Assembly: GCF_000716605.1 (NCBI RefSeq)
Contig: NZ_JNXE01000013.1
Span: 124,001-188,000 of the forward strand
From: Streptomyces sp. NRRL F-525
Lineage (GTDB): Bacteria > Actinomycetota > Actinomycetes > Streptomycetales > Streptomycetaceae
Reading direction: 5' to 3'
DNA: 64,000 nucleotides
Shown: in pieces, positions 40,757-49,680 of the stretch
Position numbering within the stretch: the first letter of the stretch is position 1
Layout of the letters: each line of letters opens with the position of its first letter
Position numbers and translations under genes: made by a program
Notes under the pieces: model-generated
Database searches by the model: none
What the model was told of the DNA's origin: nothing
What the model saw: the letters and a program-made list of their open reading frames with translations, nothing else

Positions 40757-41302
40757 ATGGGTGCTGACGTGCACAAGGGTGAGGACAGGAACGGCGGTGG
40801 GCTTCCCGTGGACGGCGGCGGCCTCTCCGAAGACGGCGACGCGCTGCCCGTGGGCCCCGACGGGCTCGCCGTCGATCACGAATACCTGTCCCTGGAGCGC
40901 GAGTTGACGTTCCTCTTCCGCCGGGCCCGGGCCAACCAGGGCGAGATGGCCCGCGAGGTCCACCCCGACCTGGAGTCCGCCGCGTACGGCCTGCTGGTCC
41001 GGCTGGACGAGTACGGCAGGCAGCGCGCCACGGAGCTGGCCGCCTACATCGGCGTCGGCAAGGCCACGATGTCCCGCCAGCTGCGCGCCCTGGAGGACCT
41101 CGGCCTGATCGCCCGCGAGCCCGACCCGGCGGACGGCCGCGCCTGGCTGGTCGACCTCACCGACGAGGGCCGCCGCCGCGTCGCCCACGTCCGCGAGGCC
41201 CGGCGCGCCCGCTACGTCACCCAGCTCTCCCACTGGGACCGCCGCGAGGTCGCCGAACTGGCCCGGCTGATCCACCAGTTGAACGGGGTCATGGAGAAGT
41301 GA
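40757..41302 (+). CDS. MarR family transcriptional regulator
   Basis: A MarR winged-helix regulator of 181 residues. The DNA-binding core is LLVRLDEYGRQRATELAAYI, GVGKATMSRQLRALEDLGLI and the wing REPDPADGRAWLVDLTDEG. An N-terminal Gly/Asp-rich extension of about 35 residues precedes the first helix. I use ATG 40757; ATG 40712 (15 residues longer) is also possible and has GGAG upstream. The ligand is unknown. It is divergent from the muramidase gene and convergent with the phosphatase gene. Confidence 0.88.
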   Translation: MGADVHKGEDRNGGGLPVDGGGLSEDGDALPVGPDGLAVDHEYLSLERELTFLFRRARANQGEMAREVHPDLESAAYGLLVRLDEYGRQRATELAAYIGVGKATMSRQLRALEDLGLIAREPDPADGRAWLVDLTDEGRRRVAHVREARRARYVTQLSHWDRREVAELARLIHQLNGVMEK

Positions 41303-41320
41303 CAGTGCCGTAGCGGCCGT

Positions 41321-42109
41321 TCAGAGCTCGGCGTACACGACCGTCGCGTCGTCGTGCGTCTTGCTCCGCCGCAGATACGTCCGCTCCTCCGCGTCGGCCC
41401 GCTCCAGCGCCCGGACCCGGGACACCAACTCCGCTGCCCCCTCCTTCCGTACGAAAGCGAAGCAGTCCGCCCAGTCGCCCTGGTCGAACTTCTCCACCCA
41501 CCGCGTCGCCCCGTCCGTCAGGGCGACGAGGGTGCGGACGTCGGTGCGGGGGAGTGAGCCCGTGACCGCCCGGGCCGCGACCGAGGGATCGGCGGCGGCC
41601 GTGAAGAAACCGCCCTCCTTGTTACGGAGCGTGGTGTCGATCATGGCGTCCGTCGCGAGGGCGGAGCGGGGGAGGCGGGAGAGGCGGTCGTCCAGGACGA
41701 CGGTCAGTTCGCCGGACGGGGATTCGGCCAGCAGCGCGGAGTCCGAGAGGACCAGGTATTCGACGTCCTGGGGGGACCAGCGGGCCAGCACCACGGTTGC
41801 CTGTGGGGTGCGTGGGTGAGAAAGGTCACAGGTGGTGGCGTGGGCCTCAGCTGTTCGGAGGATCGCCCGGGAGAGAATCTCCGCCAGGGCCAGATCCCGG
41901 CAGGAAACGGTCAGTTCGGTCAGCGCGCCGCCCAGGCGCGCGGTGTACCAGGGGACCGAATGCAGACACCCCGTCTCGCCTCTCGGCGGTGTCACACCGT
42001 CCAGGACGATCAGCGAACCGCCCTGTCCCGAGGCCGGAAGGCCGACGCTCGCGAAGTCCTCGTTGGGGCGGTCCGGGTCGCCGGGTTCCGACACAAGTTC
42101 CGTACGCAT
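41321..42109 (-). CDS. PP2C-like protein phosphatase
   Basis: A 262-residue PPM/PP2C-type phosphatase domain. The metal-binding acids are seen in PNEDFASVG, LIVLDGVTPP and VALTDGATRWV, with HDDATVVYAEL at the C-terminus supplying the last Asp. The spacing fits PP2C but sequence identity to canonical SpoIIE/Stp enzymes seems low. It has no membrane segment. It is divergent from the conservon, with 341 bases between, so a role in the same signalling output is possible but unproven. Confidence 0.8.
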   Translation of the reverse strand: MRTELVSEPGDPDRPNEDFASVGLPASGQGGSLIVLDGVTPPRGETGCLHSVPWYTARLGGALTELTVSCRDLALAEILSRAILRTAEAHATTCDLSHPRTPQATVVLARWSPQDVEYLVLSDSALLAESPSGELTVVLDDRLSRLPRSALATDAMIDTTLRNKEGGFFTAAADPSVAARAVTGSLPRTDVRTLVALTDGATRWVEKFDQGDWADCFAFVRKEGAAELVSRVRALERADAEERTYLRRSKTHDDATVVYAEL

Positions 42110-42450
42110 ACGGCCAGTCTGCACGACCTCTTCACAGGCTCCGCAAAACGTTGGCACTCATGGCCGAATGGGCGCAGTCGTGCAGGTCAGACGCCTGGTT
42201 TGGGCTGGAATGGATCACTCCGGGAATGCGTGGCGGCGAATCCTGCCAAAGCACGCCGCTCACGTCCAACCGGCGCGGCGCGCGGGCCCTTTGGAGCGGC
42301 CGCCGGAACTTGCCCGCCAACTCCCGTCCGGGGTTCACTCCTTCGGGTGGCGGGCCGGACGATGCGCGGCCACTGCCTACCGGCACTGGGAGGGTCGCCG
42401 TACCGGGATGACGGAGCGTCACCCGGGCCCATGGGTATCACGAGTCAGGA
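42110..42450. other. Control region upstream of the conservon
   Basis: A 341-base divergent spacer between the phosphatase and cvnA. No convincing gene, tRNA or strong hairpin is visible. It must carry the conservon promoter; I could not identify -35/-10 elements with confidence. GC content is intermediate. Confidence 0.45.
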
Positions 42451-45249
42451 ATGCGAGCACCGGTGCAGAAGAAGCGGCCGCGGCGCACAGGCAAGCAGAC
42501 GGCCCCTCAGGGGGGCGCCACCGGTGCCGCCGTGCCCGACCCCGCGGGCAGGGGACGCCGTACCCACGTCCGCAACCGGCTGATCATCGCGGTGGCCGTC
42601 GTGGCCGCCGCCATCGCCGCGGCCGGTGTCCCCTCCCTCATCACCGCCTCGGGCCAACTGAGCGACTCCCAGGACCTGGTGACGCTCTCCGGGCAGACCC
42701 AGGACGCGCTGTCGCTGGCCCACTCCCTCGCCGACGAGCGGGACGCGGTCACCTCGTACATCGCCGCCGGACGCCCCAAGTCCCAGGCCCCGGACGAGGA
42801 CCGCAGCGCCCGCGTGGACCGGCAGGTCGAGGAACTCCGCGCCGACACCGACATCCCCGCCGCGCTCCGCTCGGACCTCGACGACGTCGCCGCCGTACGA
42901 CGGGCCGCGCTCACCGGTAAGAGCAGCGCGCTGGAGGCGCACGACGCGTACTCCGGTGCCATCACCGAACTGCACCGGCTGGCCGAGCAGTTGGCGGAGA
43001 AGATGCCGCCGCGGGCCGGTTCCGGCGCCTACGCGCTCGCCGAACTCGACGCGGCCGTCCAACAGGCCGCCGCCACAAGGGGACTGCTCCTCGCCGCCCT
43101 GAACGTGCCGACGACCACCCAGACGGTCATCAGCCCCATCACCGGTCTCGCCGTCACCGAGACCACCTCCACGAAGGCCCAGACGAAGGAGCGCGACGCC
43201 CTCAGCGCCGCCGCCCAGCAGGCCCGGCTGCGCTCCGACGCGGCCCTCGCCGACTTCCGCGACAGCGCGACGAAGGACGCCGTCGCGGGTTACGACTCCA
43301 CGGTCACCGGGTCCGAGGTCAACTCCGCCGAGAAGTACCTCACCTCCCTCACCGCCCAACCCACGCTGTCCGACGACCAGTTGGACACCAGCACGAAGAA
43401 GCTGGACGCGGCGCTCTCCGCCCGCGTCGACCTGATGCGCGGCGAGGAGTCCGCGCTCTACGTCGACCGAGGCAAGGACCTCGCCCAGCTCCGCGACGAC
43501 GACGTCAAGGCGCTGGAACTCCGCGTCGCGATCCTCGGCGCCCTCATGCTGCTCGCCGTGGGCATCGCGACCGCCATGGCCCGCACCCTCACCCGCCCGC
43601 TCTCCGTCCTGCGCCGCGGCTCGACGCGCCTGGCCGAGGCGGAGGACCCGGGGGCCGAGGAGCCCATCAAGTTCACCGGCCGCAACGACGAGTTCGCCCA
43701 GGTCGTCCGCTCGGTCAACGCCCTGCACGCGCACGCCGCCGCCCTCCACGAGCGCATCGCCACCCTGGAGGCCGACCGCAAGCACCTCGTCGGCCAGCGC
43801 CAGAAGATGGCCGACGCCCGCGAGGAACTCCGCGCCGAAGTCACCGACTCCGCAACGCAGTTGGAGCGCCTGCGCACCAGCATCGGCGGCACCTTCGTCA
43901 ACCTCGCGCTGCGCAGCCTGGGCCTCGTCGAGCGCCAACTCGCCGTCATCGAAGGCCTGGAGGAGCGCGAGCAGGACCCCGACCGCCTCGCCACCCTCTT
44001 CAAGCTCGACCACTTCGCCACGGTCATGCGCCGCCACAACGAGAACCTCCTCGTCCTCGCCGGCACCGAACACGTCCAACAGCACGCCGGACCCGTCCCG
44101 TTGGTCGACGTGGTCCGCGCGGCGGTCAGCGAGATCGAGCGCTACGAACGCGTCCGCATCTCGGCACTCCCCCCGCACGCGCACGTGGCAGGCTTCGCGG
44201 CCGACGACCTGAGCCACCTCCTGGCCGAACTGATGGAGAACGCGAGCTCGTTCTCCCCGCCGGACGCCCCCGTGGAGATCTCCGGCTGGCTCCTGGAGAA
44301 CGGCGAGGTCATGCTCTCCGTCCAGGACGAGGGCATCGGCATGACCGACGACCGCATGGCCCGCCTCAACCTCCGCCTCACCGAGTTCGACCCGGAGTCC
44401 CCCTACGACCAGGAGGGCGAGGAGGGCCTCGGCCTCGGCCTGTACGTCGTGGCCCGCCTGGCCCACCGCCACGGCGTCCGAGTCCAGCTCCGCGACCAGA
44501 AACAGGGCGGCATCGCGGCGGTGGTGGTCCTCCCCAGCCCGCTGCTGGCACCGGCCCCCGCGTCGGCGGTCCCCTCCGCCACCCCGCAGCCCGGCGACAC
44601 CCACTCCTACTCCCTCCCCGGCGCCTCAGCAGAGGCCAACTCCAACGTCCTGCACGGCCGTTCGGACCACACGGACCCGCTGGTCGCCCTGGCGGAGCAG
44701 GCGGTACGGGAGACTCCGTCGGCAACCCCCGCGGAATCCCCGGCGGAGATGACGATGGAACTCCTGCTGCCGCTGACGCAGGAGGACCGAGGAGCCACGG
44801 AATTTCCGCGGGCAGCAGACGCACGGGCCGCCACGGACGAACGGCCGGCCGCCGACGGCGAGTTCGCCCCACAGGGGCCACCCGCACCCGACAACGATGG
44901 CCGCACGGGCGGTGCGGGTGGGAACAGATTCACGGCTGAAGGCGAAGCCGAAGCCGTAGAACACGAACGAGCCCAGGACGAGGACCCCGTCACGGACAAG
45001 GGCCTCCCCAAACGCACCCCCAAGCTCACCCAACCCGCCCAAGCCCCGCGCCAGCGGACCGGCACCGTGGACGCCGACGCCCTACGCCGCAGACTCGGCG
45101 GCTTCCGCTCAGGAGCCTCCGCCGGCTACCGCGACGTAGAAGCGGAAATCGCCGAACAGACCGGCCAGAACCCAGTCCCGGCACCGCGAAGCGCACCCGC
45201 ACGATCCGAAGAACCCACGGGGGGCACCGTCGAGGAGGCAAGCAGTTGA
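42451..45249 (+). CDS. cvnA: CvnA-type sensor histidine kinase of a conservon
   Basis: A 932-residue membrane kinase-like protein, first gene of a conservon. One membrane helix lies at residues 42-66, then an extracellular nitrate/nitrite-sensing-type four-helix region (about 70-350), a second helix (RVAILGALMLLAVGIATAMA), a HAMP linker, and a GHKL ATPase domain with N-box HLLAELMENASSFSPPD and G-box GLGLGLYVVARLA. An obvious phospho-acceptor H-box is lacking, as expected for CvnA, which is thought to act like a nucleotide-dependent receptor for CvnB-D. The last 230 residues are disordered. The ATG at 42451 has only a weak ribosome site; GTG 42463 is an alternative. Confidence 0.94.
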   Translation: MRAPVQKKRPRRTGKQTAPQGGATGAAVPDPAGRGRRTHVRNRLIIAVAVVAAAIAAAGVPSLITASGQLSDSQDLVTLSGQTQDALSLAHSLADERDAVTSYIAAGRPKSQAPDEDRSARVDRQVEELRADTDIPAALRSDLDDVAAVRRAALTGKSSALEAHDAYSGAITELHRLAEQLAEKMPPRAGSGAYALAELDAAVQQAAATRGLLLAALNVPTTTQTVISPITGLAVTETTSTKAQTKERDALSAAAQQARLRSDAALADFRDSATKDAVAGYDSTVTGSEVNSAEKYLTSLTAQPTLSDDQLDTSTKKLDAALSARVDLMRGEESALYVDRGKDLAQLRDDDVKALELRVAILGALMLLAVGIATAMARTLTRPLSVLRRGSTRLAEAEDPGAEEPIKFTGRNDEFAQVVRSVNALHAHAAALHERIATLEADRKHLVGQRQKMADAREELRAEVTDSATQLERLRTSIGGTFVNLALRSLGLVERQLAVIEGLEEREQDPDRLATLFKLDHFATVMRRHNENLLVLAGTEHVQQHAGPVPLVDVVRAAVSEIERYERVRISALPPHAHVAGFAADDLSHLLAELMENASSFSPPDAPVEISGWLLENGEVMLSVQDEGIGMTDDRMARLNLRLTEFDPESPYDQEGEEGLGLGLYVVARLAHRHGVRVQLRDQKQGGIAAVVVLPSPLLAPAPASAVPSATPQPGDTHSYSLPGASAEANSNVLHGRSDHTDPLVALAEQAVRETPSATPAESPAEMTMELLLPLTQEDRGATEFPRAADARAATDERPAADGEFAPQGPPAPDNDGRTGGAGGNRFTAEGEAEAVEHERAQDEDPVTDKGLPKRTPKLTQPAQAPRQRTGTVDADALRRRLGGFRSGASAGYRDVEAEIAEQTGQNPVPAPRSAPARSEEPTGGTVEEASS

Positions 45250-45749
45250 CCGCGCCCAGTACCTTCGGACTGAGCAGTGAAGCCCGCAACCTGCACTGGC
45301 TGCTGAGCAACCTCGTCGAGGAGGTGCCCGGCATCCAGTCGGTCGCGGTCGTCTCCTCCGACGGCCTGCTGCTCCTCTCCTCCGATCCGGGGAGGAACGC
45401 CGAGGCCAAGGAAGCTCTCGAAGCCAAGCGCACCGGCCCACGAGGCTCCGCCGCGGACCTCGCCACCATCGTCTCCGGCATCGGCAGCCTCACCGTCGGC
45501 GCCGCGAAGCTGATGGACTCGGGCCCGGTGAAGCACACCATGGTCGCGATGGAGGAGGGCAGCCTCTTCGTGATGTCGATCAGCGACGGTTCGCTGCTCG
45601 GCGTGCACGGCTCCGCGGACTGCGACATGAGCGTCGTGGCGTACCACATGGCGCTCTTCGTCGGCCGCGCCGGCCACGTCCTGACGCCCGAACTCCGCAG
45701 CGAGCTACGGAAATCTCTCGAAGACGCGACCTCGGGGAGTGCGCGATGA
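45246..45749 (+). CDS. cvnB: CvnB roadblock/LC7 protein
   Basis: A 167-residue roadblock/LC7-domain protein starting at TTG, which overlaps the cvnA stop (TTGA). Typical features are LHWLLSNLVEEVPGIQSVAVVSSDGLLLLSS and the C-terminal MALFVGRAGHVLTPELRSELR. In conservons CvnB interacts with the kinase-like CvnA and the GTPase CvnD, possibly acting like a GTPase-activating module, as in the MglB/MglA pair of myxobacteria. Confidence 0.95.
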   Translation: MTAPSTFGLSSEARNLHWLLSNLVEEVPGIQSVAVVSSDGLLLLSSDPGRNAEAKEALEAKRTGPRGSAADLATIVSGIGSLTVGAAKLMDSGPVKHTMVAMEEGSLFVMSISDGSLLGVHGSADCDMSVVAYHMALFVGRAGHVLTPELRSELRKSLEDATSGSAR

Positions 45750-46156
45750 GCCGTACGCCCAACAAGCTCCCGGTGCGCGGCGGCGACCGCAAACCCGCCC
45801 GGGTACGCCCCTACTCGCTCACCGGCGGCCGTACCCGATTCGGCCATGTCCTCCTCGTGGAGACCTTCGTCGCGGCGCTCGAAGCCCCGGAGGAGCGCAA
45901 GGAGTTGACGAACGGTTCCCTCAACACCCGGGTCATGCCGGAGATGCGGGCCATCGTCGAACTCTGCCGCCGTATGCGCACGGTGGCCGAGATCGCCGCG
46001 CTGCTGAAGATGCCGCTCGGTGTGGTCCGCGTGCTCCTGAGCGACCTCGCGGACCAGGGAAAGATCCGTGTGTACGGAACCGGAACCGCTCACGGTACGG
46101 GCCGTCCTGACCGCGCTCTGCTGGAAAAGGTGCTGAGTGGACTTCGCCGTCTCTGA
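45746..46156 (+). CDS. cvnC: CvnC, DUF742 protein
   Basis: A 136-residue DUF742 protein: RVRPYSLTGGRTRFGHVLLVETFV near the N-terminus and a winged-helix-like segment RMRTVAEIAALLKMPLGVVRVLLSDLADQGKI. It begins with ATGA overlapping the cvnB stop, and its end overlaps the cvnD start by 20 bases. It may be the DNA- or protein-binding element of the conservon complex. Confidence 0.95.
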   Translation: MSRTPNKLPVRGGDRKPARVRPYSLTGGRTRFGHVLLVETFVAALEAPEERKELTNGSLNTRVMPEMRAIVELCRRMRTVAEIAALLKMPLGVVRVLLSDLADQGKIRVYGTGTAHGTGRPDRALLEKVLSGLRRL

Positions 46157-46820
46157 CGCCGCCGCCTACGGCGTCTCCCCGCTCCTCGACGACGAGAAGC
46201 GACTGCGCAACGACGAGAAGCAACTCCTCGACGACGAGGAGCAGTTGCGGCCCTGGCAGCAGGACCGCACGCGCGCGCCCGTCGCCACGAAGATCGTGGT
46301 GGCCGGCGGCTTCGGCGTCGGCAAGACCACCATGGTCGGCGCCGTCTCCGAGATCCAGCCCCTCCAGACGGAGGCGCTGATGACCGAGGCCAGCGAGGAG
46401 ACGGACGACCTCACGGGCACCCCGGACAAGGTGACCACCACGGTCGCCATGGACTACGGCCGTCTCACGCTCGACGACGACCTGGTGCTCTACCTCTTCG
46501 GTACGCCGGGCCAGCAGCGGTTCTGGTTCATGTGGGACGACCTGGTGCGCGGCGCGATAGGCGCCGTCGTGCTGGCCGACACCCGCCGCCTCAAGGACTG
46601 CTTCCCCGCGCTGGACTACTTCGAGAGCTGCGGGCTGCCGTACGTCGTCGCGGTCAACCACTTCGTCGGCAGCGAGCGGTTCGAACCGGACGACGTGCGG
46701 GAGGCGTTGACGGTCCCCGCGCACGTACCTGTCATGATCATGGATGCGCGACGGCGGATTTCGGCCATCGAGACCCTGCTCGCGCTCGTCGCCCACGCGC
46801 TGGACGTCACCCCCGAGTAG
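46137..46820 (+). CDS. cvnD: CvnD, small Ras-like GTPase
   Basis: A 227-residue GTP-binding protein of the MglA-like class. P-loop GGFGVGKTTMVGAVSEI, switch II region LFGTPGQQRFWFMWDDLVRGA, and the guanine-specificity motif NHF in AVNHFVGSERF replacing canonical NKxD, usual for CvnD. A charged stretch (residues 15-40) with repeated DDEKxL units precedes the GTPase domain. It starts at GTG inside cvnC and completes the four-gene conservon. Confidence 0.94.
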   Translation: MDFAVSDAAAYGVSPLLDDEKRLRNDEKQLLDDEEQLRPWQQDRTRAPVATKIVVAGGFGVGKTTMVGAVSEIQPLQTEALMTEASEETDDLTGTPDKVTTTVAMDYGRLTLDDDLVLYLFGTPGQQRFWFMWDDLVRGAIGAVVLADTRRLKDCFPALDYFESCGLPYVVAVNHFVGSERFEPDDVREALTVPAHVPVMIMDARRRISAIETLLALVAHALDVTPE

Positions 46821-46845
46821 TCGCGACCAAGGAGCCACCACCCGT

Positions 46846-48099
46846 ATGCGGAAGATACTCGTCGTCGGAGCCGGTCAGTCCGGGCTCCAACTCGCCCTCG
46901 GACTCCAGTCGCACGGGTACGAGGTCACCCTGATGTCCAACCGGACGGCGGACGAGATCCGCTCCGGGCGGGTCATGTCGACGCAGTGCATGTTCACCAC
47001 GGCACTGCGGCACGAGCGCGATCTCCAGCTGAACTTCTGGGAGTCCCAGGCCCCGAAGATCGAAGGACTCGGCGTCTCGGTCGCCGCCCCCGGTTCGCAC
47101 GACCCGGGTCCGACGCAGCGCGCGATCGACTGGGTGGGCAAGCTCGACGGGTACGCGCAGTCGGTCGACCAGCGGGTGAAGATGGCCGGCTGGATGGAGA
47201 CGTTCGCGCAGCGCGGCGGCCAACTGGTCATCCACGGCGCGGCGGTTGGTGACCTCGACTACTTCTCCCGTACGTACGATCTCGTGCTGGTGTCGGCGGG
47301 CAAGGGCGAGCTGGTCTCGATGTTCGCCCGCGACCCGGAGCGGTCCCCGTACACCGAGCCGCAGCGGGCGCTGGCGGTCTCCTACGTCCACGGTCTCGGG
47401 CCGCGCCCGGAGCACCCGGAGTTCGAGGCGGTCCGCTGCAACCTGGTGCCGGGCGTGGGCGAGTTGTTCGTGATGCCGACGCTCACCACGTCGGGCCGTG
47501 CGGACATCCTGTTCTGGGAGGGCATACCCGGCGGACCGTTGGACGTCTTCAACGGCGTCAAGGACCCGGCTCAGCACCTCTCCCTGACCCTGGAACTCAT
47601 GGAGAAGTTCACGCCGTGGGAGTACGAGCGGGCGCGGGGTGTTGAACTGACCGATGCGGGTGGGACGTTGGCCGGGCGGTACGCGCCCACCGTCCGCAAC
47701 CCGGTGGGCCAACTGCCCGGTGGCGGCCTGGTGTTGGGTGTCGCGGATGTCGTCGTCGCGAACGACCCGATCACCGGGCAGGGGTCCAACTCCGCGTCCA
47801 AGTGCGCCGCTTCTTATCTCGCGTCGATTCTTGAGCACGGGGAGAAGGAGTTCGACGGGGACTGGATGACGGCGACGTTCGAGCGGTACTGGGAGACTGC
47901 GCGGCACGTGACCAAGTGGACCAACGCGATGTTGGCTCCGCCGCCGGAGCATATTCTCAACCTTATTGGGGCGGCTGGGCAGTTGCCGCCGGTGGCGGAT
48001 CGGTTCGCCAACGGGTTTGATGACCCCGCCGATTTTGAGAACTTCTTCTATGAGCAGGAGAGGACTGGGGCGTACCTGGCTTCTGTTGCCGGGGCCTAA
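46846..48099 (+). CDS. Styrene/indole monooxygenase-group flavin monooxygenase
   Basis: A 417-residue FAD-dependent oxygenase. The N-terminal dinucleotide fold is ILVVGAGQSGLQLALGL, and a second FAD/GD-type region is ANDPITGQGSNSASKCAASY. The overall layout matches StyA-type single-component oxygenases that need a separate flavin reductase, which is not encoded nearby. The substrate is unknown. The ATG has AGGAG upstream and lies 25 bases after cvnD, so it is probably part of the conservon transcript. The 3' third has visibly less GC at third positions than the 5' part. Confidence 0.88.
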   Translation: MRKILVVGAGQSGLQLALGLQSHGYEVTLMSNRTADEIRSGRVMSTQCMFTTALRHERDLQLNFWESQAPKIEGLGVSVAAPGSHDPGPTQRAIDWVGKLDGYAQSVDQRVKMAGWMETFAQRGGQLVIHGAAVGDLDYFSRTYDLVLVSAGKGELVSMFARDPERSPYTEPQRALAVSYVHGLGPRPEHPEFEAVRCNLVPGVGELFVMPTLTTSGRADILFWEGIPGGPLDVFNGVKDPAQHLSLTLELMEKFTPWEYERARGVELTDAGGTLAGRYAPTVRNPVGQLPGGGLVLGVADVVVANDPITGQGSNSASKCAASYLASILEHGEKEFDGDWMTATFERYWETARHVTKWTNAMLAPPPEHILNLIGAAGQLPPVADRFANGFDDPADFENFFYEQERTGAYLASVAGA

Positions 48100-49220
48100 A
48101 CGCCGTTGGGGTTGTGGGGAGTTGGCGGCTGTGCGTCCGTTGTGGCTGGGCGCGCAGTTCCCCGCGCCCCTTTGGGGCGCTGATCTGGACGTACTGCTCC
48201 GAGGATGGGGTAGGACGCCAGAGGTGACACCTGGACCTTCTCGCCTGTGCGGGGGGCTTGGACCACTTGGCCCGCGCCCAAGTACAGCGCCACGTGGGTT
48301 GCCTTGGGGAAGTAGATGACCAGGTCGCCGGGGCGGAGTTCGTTGAGCGGGATTCTCGGGAGGTCGGCCCACTGTTCCTCGCTCGTCCTCGGGATCGGGG
48401 TGCCCGCGTGGCCCCAGGCCTCGGACGTCAGGCCTGAGCAGTCGTAGGTCTTCGGGCCCTCCGCACCCCACTCGTACGGTTTGCCGATCTGCTGGACGGC
48501 GTAACGCAACGCCCGGTCGCCCTCGCGTGAGGGTTCGCGGTTGTCGTCTCCCAGGGCGCCTGAAGTGACCAGTTTCTGCTGGGACTTGTCGACGTCGGTC
48601 TTCTCGAAGGCTGCCAGGGCGGTGAGTTGGTCGGGGGTGAGGGAGGTCAGGAGCTTCTCCACGTCGGCGAGGCGTTTGCGGACGTCTCCCTGGTCCTTCT
48701 TCTGGCGGGCGGCCAGGGTGAGTTGGGTGTCCAGGGCCTTGCGGGCCGCGCGGGCCAGGCCGTCGCTCTTCTTCTCGCTGCCGACCAGCCGGCCGATCGT
48801 CTCGGCGCGCTCCCGCGCCAACTGGCCGATGACATGGCCCTCGTCGAGCGCGTGCTGGGGATCGCGGGCGAGGAGCAGTCGTACGTACGGGGAGATCGCG
48901 GTGCTGTTCTGGTACTGCTCGCGGGCCAGGCGGCCTGCGGCGCCCCGGCTGTCGTGGAGGGAGAGGCGGGCGCGGGAGAGTTCGGAGTCGAGGCGGTCGA
49001 CCTCGGCGCGCTGCTTCTTCAGCTTCTCCTCGGTGGCGTTGTACGTCTCCGTGGCCTGTTCGGCATCCTGGTAGAGGGTCTGAAGGTCCGTCAGGAGTTC
49101 GGCCACGGGGCGTTGCCCTGGGGCCGGGGGTTCGGGTACGGCCGCGGCGGGCAGCGGGGCGAGGACGGTGCCGGCCGCCACCGTTGCCGTACAGACCAGA
49201 CGCAGAAGCCTTCCTGACAC
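48096..49220 (-). CDS. NlpC/P60 cell-wall hydrolase with coiled-coil N-terminus
   Basis: A 374-residue exported peptidoglycan endopeptidase. The signal peptide ends at PAAAV. Residues 40-210 are a long coiled coil (EEKLKKQRAEVDRLDSELSR). The NlpC/P60 domain follows (235-345), with catalytic Cys in YDCSGLTSEAWG, His in ATHVALYLG and the polar third residue in VVQAPRTG. This resembles the RipA/SpoIIQ-type hydrolases used in division. The last 28 or so codons are made from an interspersed intergenic repeat (48143-48182), giving a basic Pro-rich tail. GGAGGTGA precedes the GTG start. The 3' end overlaps the monooxygenase stop by four bases. Confidence 0.92.
   Translation of the reverse strand: MSGRLLRLVCTATVAAGTVLAPLPAAAVPEPPAPGQRPVAELLTDLQTLYQDAEQATETYNATEEKLKKQRAEVDRLDSELSRARLSLHDSRGAAGRLAREQYQNSTAISPYVRLLLARDPQHALDEGHVIGQLARERAETIGRLVGSEKKSDGLARAARKALDTQLTLAARQKKDQGDVRKRLADVEKLLTSLTPDQLTALAAFEKTDVDKSQQKLVTSGALGDDNREPSREGDRALRYAVQQIGKPYEWGAEGPKTYDCSGLTSEAWGHAGTPIPRTSEEQWADLPRIPLNELRPGDLVIYFPKATHVALYLGAGQVVQAPRTGEKVQVSPLASYPILGAVRPDQRPKGARGTARPATTDAQPPTPHNPNGV
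48143..48182. repeat. Interspersed GCGCAGTTCCCCGCGCC repeat inside a gene end
   Basis: A copy of a repeat also present at 50361-50643 and 56641-56682, containing GCGCAGTTCCCCGCGCCCC followed by TTTGGGGCGC, a potential hairpin. It is a widespread Streptomyces intergenic element from memory. Here it overlaps the 3' coding end of the NlpC/P60 gene. Confidence 0.75.
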
Positions 49221-49323
49221 GTCATCACCTCCGGTGCGCGGCGGGCCTTCCGCCCCGCACCGTGAGCATCAGTCGGGGGCGGCGGGTCCGCGCGCCGGGT
49301 GTGCGCGGTTCGGCGTAACCCGG

Positions 49324-49680
49324 TCACCCGTGGGTGTCGTCCGGCTTGCCGCCCGGCGTGGCGTCTGGTGCGGAGTCGGGCTTGGCGTCCGGTTCGGCGT
49401 CCGGTTTGGTCCAGGGCCACCTGAGTCCGGTTCCCCGCTTCCCCTCGGGGTCGTATTCGTACTTCCAGCCCTTGGGGAGGCCGAGGCGTTTGCTGTGGGC
49501 GCGGGGGACTCGGCGGTAGACGAGGACCGTGGGCGGGCCGCCGGCGTCGTCGGGGACCGGGATGCGGTACGTCTTCGGCGGGGTGCCGGTCGGGCCGAGC
49601 AGGATGGGCAGGGAACGCCCGTCCATCGGGCCGCCCTCGAACGGGGTCTCTTCGCTCTTCACGGGACCAGTCTCAGCCAT
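49324..49680 (-). CDS. Small hypothetical protein
   Basis: A 118-residue soluble protein. The core (YRIPVPDDAGGPPTVLVYRRVP, GLPKGWKYEYDPEGKR) is compact and the C-terminus is a low-complexity Pro/Asp/Lys tail with a repeated PDAxPD motif. No family recognised. Its start overlaps the 3' end of the TetR gene by eight bases, so the two are likely cotranscribed. Confidence 0.75.
   Translation of the reverse strand: MAETGPVKSEETPFEGGPMDGRSLPILLGPTGTPPKTYRIPVPDDAGGPPTVLVYRRVPRAHSKRLGLPKGWKYEYDPEGKRGTGLRWPWTKPDAEPDAKPDSAPDATPGGKPDDTHG

Noticed and set aside
42445..44604. A 719-codon frame antisense to cvnA.
   Set aside because: Low-complexity Gly/Val/Arg-rich translation with no motif. The cvnA kinase domain on the plus strand explains the region.
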